NCBI GenBank assembly: GCA_003164475.1
Contig: PLTL01000341.1
Location: 8,984 to 17,527, forward strand
Length of the DNA: 8,544 nt
Origin: Candidatus Dormiibacterota bacterium
Lineage (GTDB): Bacteria > Chloroflexota > Dormibacteria > UBA8260 > Bog-877
Direction of reading: 5' to 3'
Part shown: piece after piece, positions 6,321 to 8,544 of the stretch
Layout: each line of letters starts with the position of its first letter
Numbering within the stretch: the stretch's first letter is position 1
Made by a program: the position numbers and the translations under genes
Notes under the pieces: model-generated
The model's input: only the letters and a program-made list of their open reading frames with translations
What the model was told of the DNA's origin: nothing
Database searches by the model: none

Positions 6321-6899
6321 TCAGATGTTCTCGATCGTCCAGTCGAAGCCGATCCTGGGATCGTCCCAGGGAATCCGGCCCTCGTCCGGCTGGTCGGGGT
6401 CATAGGGCTCGGTCACGTAGTAGCAGAGCAGGACGTCATGGAGGTCGAGAGCCTGGTAGCCGTGGCCGACCAGGGGCGGGATCGCGATCATCTTGGGCGA
6501 GTTCTGGCCCGCGATCACCACCTGGACCCGGCCCGCCGTGGGCGAGCCGGCCCGCAGGTCGACCAGGACCACCCGGGCGTTCCCCTCCACGATGTCCCAG
6601 TAGTCCCACTGGCGCTTGTGCCAGTGGAACGCCTTGATCAGCTCGGGAGGGTTGCCCCCCCTGGCGTAGGCCAGCGATCGAGACATCTGGGCGAAGCTCT
6701 GCGCCGGGGCGAAGGGATGGCCCTCGTCGTCCACGTCGCCCCTCTTCAACTGCTCCAGGAAGTAGCCGCGCTGGTCGGCGTGGACCCGGAACGACTTGAC
6801 CATCACCCCCTCGATTCGGCCCAGCCGCTGGGCCGCCGTCACCCCGCGCATCGCCTCCAGTACCGACTCCATCTCCGGGGTCGTCCCCTGCCAGGCCAT
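6321..6899 (-). CDS. dTDP-4-dehydrorhamnose 3,5-epimerase family protein (non-canonical RmlC-like cupin)
   Basis: A 192-residue cupin that, from its place between rmlA and rmlB, probably epimerises C3 and C5 of dTDP-4-dehydro-6-deoxyglucose. RmlC-like parts: IEGVMVKSFRVHADQRGYFLE (about 29-49), VVLVDLRAGSPT (110-121), IPPLVGHGYQAL (140-151), and a C-terminal YYVTEPYDP (160-168) then EGRIPWDDPRIGFDW (173-187). The central motif differs from the classic RGLHYQ-PxxQ-KLV: here it is IKAFHWHKRQWDYWDIVEG (88-106), with two histidines (92, 94), Lys89 where the classic enzyme has Arg, and WDYW in place of the GKL lysine region. The HxHK-Q wording recalls FdtA/QdtA-type ketoisomerases, but the C-terminus is RmlC-like. 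I recall this subtype from Chloroflexota and other groups with long-form RmlA. It starts at ATG 6899 with AGGAGG 8 nt before it, 22 nt after rmlA. Since A, B and D are all here, an RmlC role is most likely, but I leave the symbol empty because the active site is atypical. Confidence 0.82.
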   Translation of the reverse strand: MAWQGTTPEMESVLEAMRGVTAAQRLGRIEGVMVKSFRVHADQRGYFLEQLKRGDVDDEGHPFAPAQSFAQMSRSLAYARGGNPPELIKAFHWHKRQWDYWDIVEGNARVVLVDLRAGSPTAGRVQVVIAGQNSPKMIAIPPLVGHGYQALDLHDVLLCYYVTEPYDPDQPDEGRIPWDDPRIGFDWTIENI

Positions 6900-6906
6900 C
6901 AGTTCG

Positions 6907-6915
6907 CCCTCCTCA
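6907..6915 (-). promoter_or_regulatory. Strong ribosome binding site of the rmlC-like gene
   Basis: TGAGGAGGG on the minus strand lies 7 nt before the ATG at 6899, in the 22-nt gap after the rmlA stop. It is the strongest Shine-Dalgarno in the window and fixes the start of the epimerase gene over the internal methionines at residues 10 and 17. Confidence 0.75.
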
Positions 6916-6921
6916 CTCGGC

Positions 6922-7983
6922 TCACGCCAGACTGACCTTGGAGTGGTCGCCCAGCATCAACTTGTGCGCCAGCGGCCGGGTTTGGCTCTTCTCGATCACG
7001 ACATCGCGTCCAATCAGGGAGTCCTCGATCTTGCCCACACCGCGAATGATGGTGTTCTCCAACACTATCGAGTGCTCGATCTCGCTGCCCTCGAGCAGGA
7101 CATGGTGGTAGAGGGCGGTGAAGGGACCCACGAAGGAGTCCACCACCTGGGTGTGGGCACCGATGATGGCGGGCCCGCGGATGGTGCTCCCCCGCACCTC
7201 GCTGCCCTCCTCCAGGATCACCTTGCCGAGCAACCTGGAGTCCTCACTGGCCCAGCCCTCCCGACGCTCCGGAAGCATGTCGAGAACGACCCGGTTGCAC
7301 TCCAAGAGGTCGTCCATCTTGCCGGTGTCAATCCACCGCCCCGGCACCACGTAGGGGATCACCCGGCGGCCGCGGTCGATCTCCCACTGGATGGCGTCGG
7401 TGATCTCCAGCTCGCCCCGGGCGGAAGGCGTGATCGAGTCCACCGCCTCCAGGATCGATGATTGGAAGAGGTAGACCCCCACCAGGACCAGGTCGGATCG
7501 GGGAACGCTCGGCTTCTCGGTGAGGCGTATCACCTGGCCCCCGGATAGCTCCGCCACCCCAAAGCGCTCCGGGTGGGGCATCTGCTTGAGCAGGATGAGG
7601 GCGTCGGGTCGCTCCCGGCGGAACTGCTCCACCACTCCGACGATGCCCCCGGGGATGACGTTGTCGCCCAGGTACATGACGAAGTCGGAGTCGCCCAGGA
7701 AACCCCGGGCGGTCTGGACCGCGTGGGCCAGACCCAGGGGAGCCGCCTGGGGAATGTACTTCACCGTGGCCCCGAAGCGTGAGCCGTCGCCCACCGCCTC
7801 CCGGACCTCTTCGGCGGTGTCCCCCACCACGATCCCGATCTCCGTCACCCCGGCCTCGACCAGCGCCTCCAGCCCGTAGAAGAGGACCGGCTTGTTGGCG
7901 ATCGGCACCAGCTGCTTGGCCCCGGTGTGGGTGATCGGCCGCAGCCGCGTGCCCTTGCCTCCGCTCAGGACCAGGCCTTTCAC
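6922..7983 (-). CDS. rmlA: Glucose-1-phosphate thymidylyltransferase, long form
   Basis: Makes dTDP-glucose from dTTP and glucose-1-phosphate, the first step of the dTDP-rhamnose pathway. The 353-residue product is the long (StrD/TIGR01208-type) form. The nucleotidyltransferase domain shows LVLSGGKGTRLRP (4-16), AKQLVPIANKPVLFY (22-36), YIPQAAPLGLAHAV (76-89), YLGDN (104-108) with the metal-binding Asp107, RFGVAEL (140-146), TEKP (155-158), GELEITDAI (190-198) and GRWIDTG (215-221). From about residue 240 to the end there are hexapeptide-type repeats (EEGSEVRGSTIRGPAIIG; LENTIIRG; DSLIGRDVVIE) forming a left-handed beta-helix, absent from short RmlA. I choose the GTG at 7983 (giving MKGLVLSGGKG, the typical family start) over the TTG at 7992, because AGGG lies about 11 nt before GTG but would touch the TTG. 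Classic short-form allosteric sites should not be assumed here. It is followed 22 nt later by the epimerase gene. Confidence 0.94.
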   Translation of the reverse strand: MKGLVLSGGKGTRLRPITHTGAKQLVPIANKPVLFYGLEALVEAGVTEIGIVVGDTAEEVREAVGDGSRFGATVKYIPQAAPLGLAHAVQTARGFLGDSDFVMYLGDNVIPGGIVGVVEQFRRERPDALILLKQMPHPERFGVAELSGGQVIRLTEKPSVPRSDLVLVGVYLFQSSILEAVDSITPSARGELEITDAIQWEIDRGRRVIPYVVPGRWIDTGKMDDLLECNRVVLDMLPERREGWASEDSRLLGKVILEEGSEVRGSTIRGPAIIGAHTQVVDSFVGPFTALYHHVLLEGSEIEHSIVLENTIIRGVGKIEDSLIGRDVVIEKSQTRPLAHKLMLGDHSKVSLA

Positions 7984-8049
7984 GGCGCCCAACCCTAGCA
8001 GCTTGCCCGGCCCGCCCCGACCCTGGCAGGCGCCACCATCGCCGCCGCC
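7984..8049 (-). other. Short intergenic gap between the sugar transferase and rmlA
   Basis: A 66-nt GC-rich spacer, the largest gap within the polysaccharide gene block. It contains AGGG that may serve as the rmlA ribosome binding site and two copies of GGCGCC. I see no convincing -35/-10 pair and no T-tract terminator, so co-transcription across it is the simplest reading. Confidence 0.4.
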
Positions 8050-8544
8050 TCAGTAGGCGTGGCGGTGGAAGAGGAGCCGCCAGGGGGTGAGGAGGAGGAT
8101 CTTGATGTCAAAACCGAGGGACCAGTTCTCCACGTAGTAGATGTCGTAGTAGATCCTCTCCTCCATGCTGCTGGCCTGGCGCAGGTCATTGACCTGGGCC
8201 CATCCGGTCAATCCCGGTGCCACCTGGAGCCGCTCCCGGTATCGCGGCACCGTCTGCTCGAACTTGGTGGCGAAGAAGGGCCGCTCGGGCCGGGGCCCAA
8301 CCAGGCTCATCTCCCCCACCAGGACATTCCAGAGCTGGGGCAGCTCGTCCAGGCTGAACCGACGCACAAAGCGTCCCACGGTGGTCCGCCGGGGGTCTCC
8401 GACCCCGGTCATCACCGGGCCCGTCTGGCGCTCGGCGTCCTTGATCATGGAGCGGAGCTTCCAGGCCTGGAAGGGCCGCCCCTGCCGGCCCAGTCGCTCC
8501 TGGCAGTAGAAGGGCGACCCCGGGGAGGTGATGACGATCGCCAC
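8050..8544 (-). CDS. Polyprenyl-phosphate sugar-1-phosphate transferase, C-terminal part (cut by the right window edge)
   Basis: Moves a sugar-1-phosphate from a nucleotide sugar to undecaprenyl (polyprenyl) phosphate at the inner face of the membrane, starting a lipid-linked glycan. The 164 residues visible cover the catalytic domain of the bacterial sugar transferase family (WcaJ/RfbP-like, PF02397): TSPGSPFYCQERLGRQGRPF, AWKLRSM with the downstream KDAERQTGPVMTG, VGRFVRRFSLDELPQLWNV, LVGEMSLVGPRPERP, PGLTGWAQVNDLR and YYDIYYVENWSLGFDIKILLLT. These give the Arg/Asp-Glu core and the SLVGPRP signature. The first visible codon happens to be GTG, but the family motif is cut there (AIVI-TSPG is preceded by a membrane hairpin), so the gene continues past the edge. 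The N-terminal transmembrane region, and so whether it is a long multi-spanning WcaJ-type or a short PglC-type enzyme, is unseen. SLGFDIKILLLT at the end is typical of the long type. It is the first gene read in this window and sets the operon's role as surface glycan assembly. Confidence 0.95.
   Translation of the reverse strand: MAIVITSPGSPFYCQERLGRQGRPFQAWKLRSMIKDAERQTGPVMTGVGDPRRTTVGRFVRRFSLDELPQLWNVLVGEMSLVGPRPERPFFATKFEQTVPRYRERLQVAPGLTGWAQVNDLRQASSMEERIYYDIYYVENWSLGFDIKILLLTPWRLLFHRHAY

Noticed and set aside
7984..7992. TTG at 7992 as the rmlA start
   Set aside because: The GTG at 7983 gives the family-typical MKGLVLSGGKG start and a better distance to the AGGG element; the TTG would directly touch that element.
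8542..8544. GTG at the right edge as the true start of the sugar transferase
   Set aside because: The family has an N-terminal membrane segment before the TSPG motif, so the gene must continue beyond the window.
1..8544. Search for CRISPR arrays, tRNAs, insertion sequences, phage or toxin-antitoxin genes
   Set aside because: By eye there are no regularly spaced repeats, terminal inverted repeats, transposase motifs or cloverleaf-like segments; genes fill almost the whole window.

Overview
The window is very GC-rich, roughly two-thirds G+C by eye. All ten recognisable genes lie on the minus strand, so transcription runs from the right edge to the left. The genes are tightly packed, sometimes overlapping or with no gap, and four or five use GTG or TTG starts. 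An F420-type luciferase-like oxidoreductase, the long form of RmlA and a short archaeal/Thermotoga-type S-adenosylhomocysteinase together suggest a high-GC actinobacterium, a Chloroflexota member or a related lineage such as Dormibacterota. That placement is inference; no rRNA or other phylogenetic marker is present.

Right part (8544 to 2445) is a cell-surface polysaccharide operon. It begins with the C-terminal part of a polyprenyl-phosphate sugar-1-phosphate transferase, which would load the first sugar onto the lipid carrier. The full dTDP-L-rhamnose pathway follows in the order rmlA (thymidylyltransferase, long form), an rmlC-like epimerase, rmlB (4,6-dehydratase) and rmlD (reductase). 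Next come two GT2 glycosyltransferases of the WbbL/rhamnosyltransferase type, joined by an ATGA overlap, which probably add rhamnose or other sugars to the lipid-linked glycan. The operon promoter and the N-terminal part of the transferase lie beyond the right edge.

Left part (2405 to 1) is metabolic. A luciferase-like F420-dependent oxidoreductase comes first, 39 nt behind the last glycosyltransferase. Then follows a gap of about 276 nt that holds an apparent remnant of a DUF2203-like gene and a GC-rich hairpin. After it come apt (adenine phosphoribosyltransferase) and the N-terminal half of ahcY. Apt and AhcY both process adenine/adenosine-containing by-products, and AhcY closes the SAM methylation cycle, so the two make a plausible salvage pair.

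I found no CRISPR array, tRNA, rRNA, insertion sequence or phage gene. There is no gene-free stretch over 300 bases. The window is mostly ordinary. The points most worth a second look are the non-canonical RmlC active-site region, the DUF2203-like remnant, and the start region of apt, where an SD-like sequence coincides with a possible leaderless -10 element.
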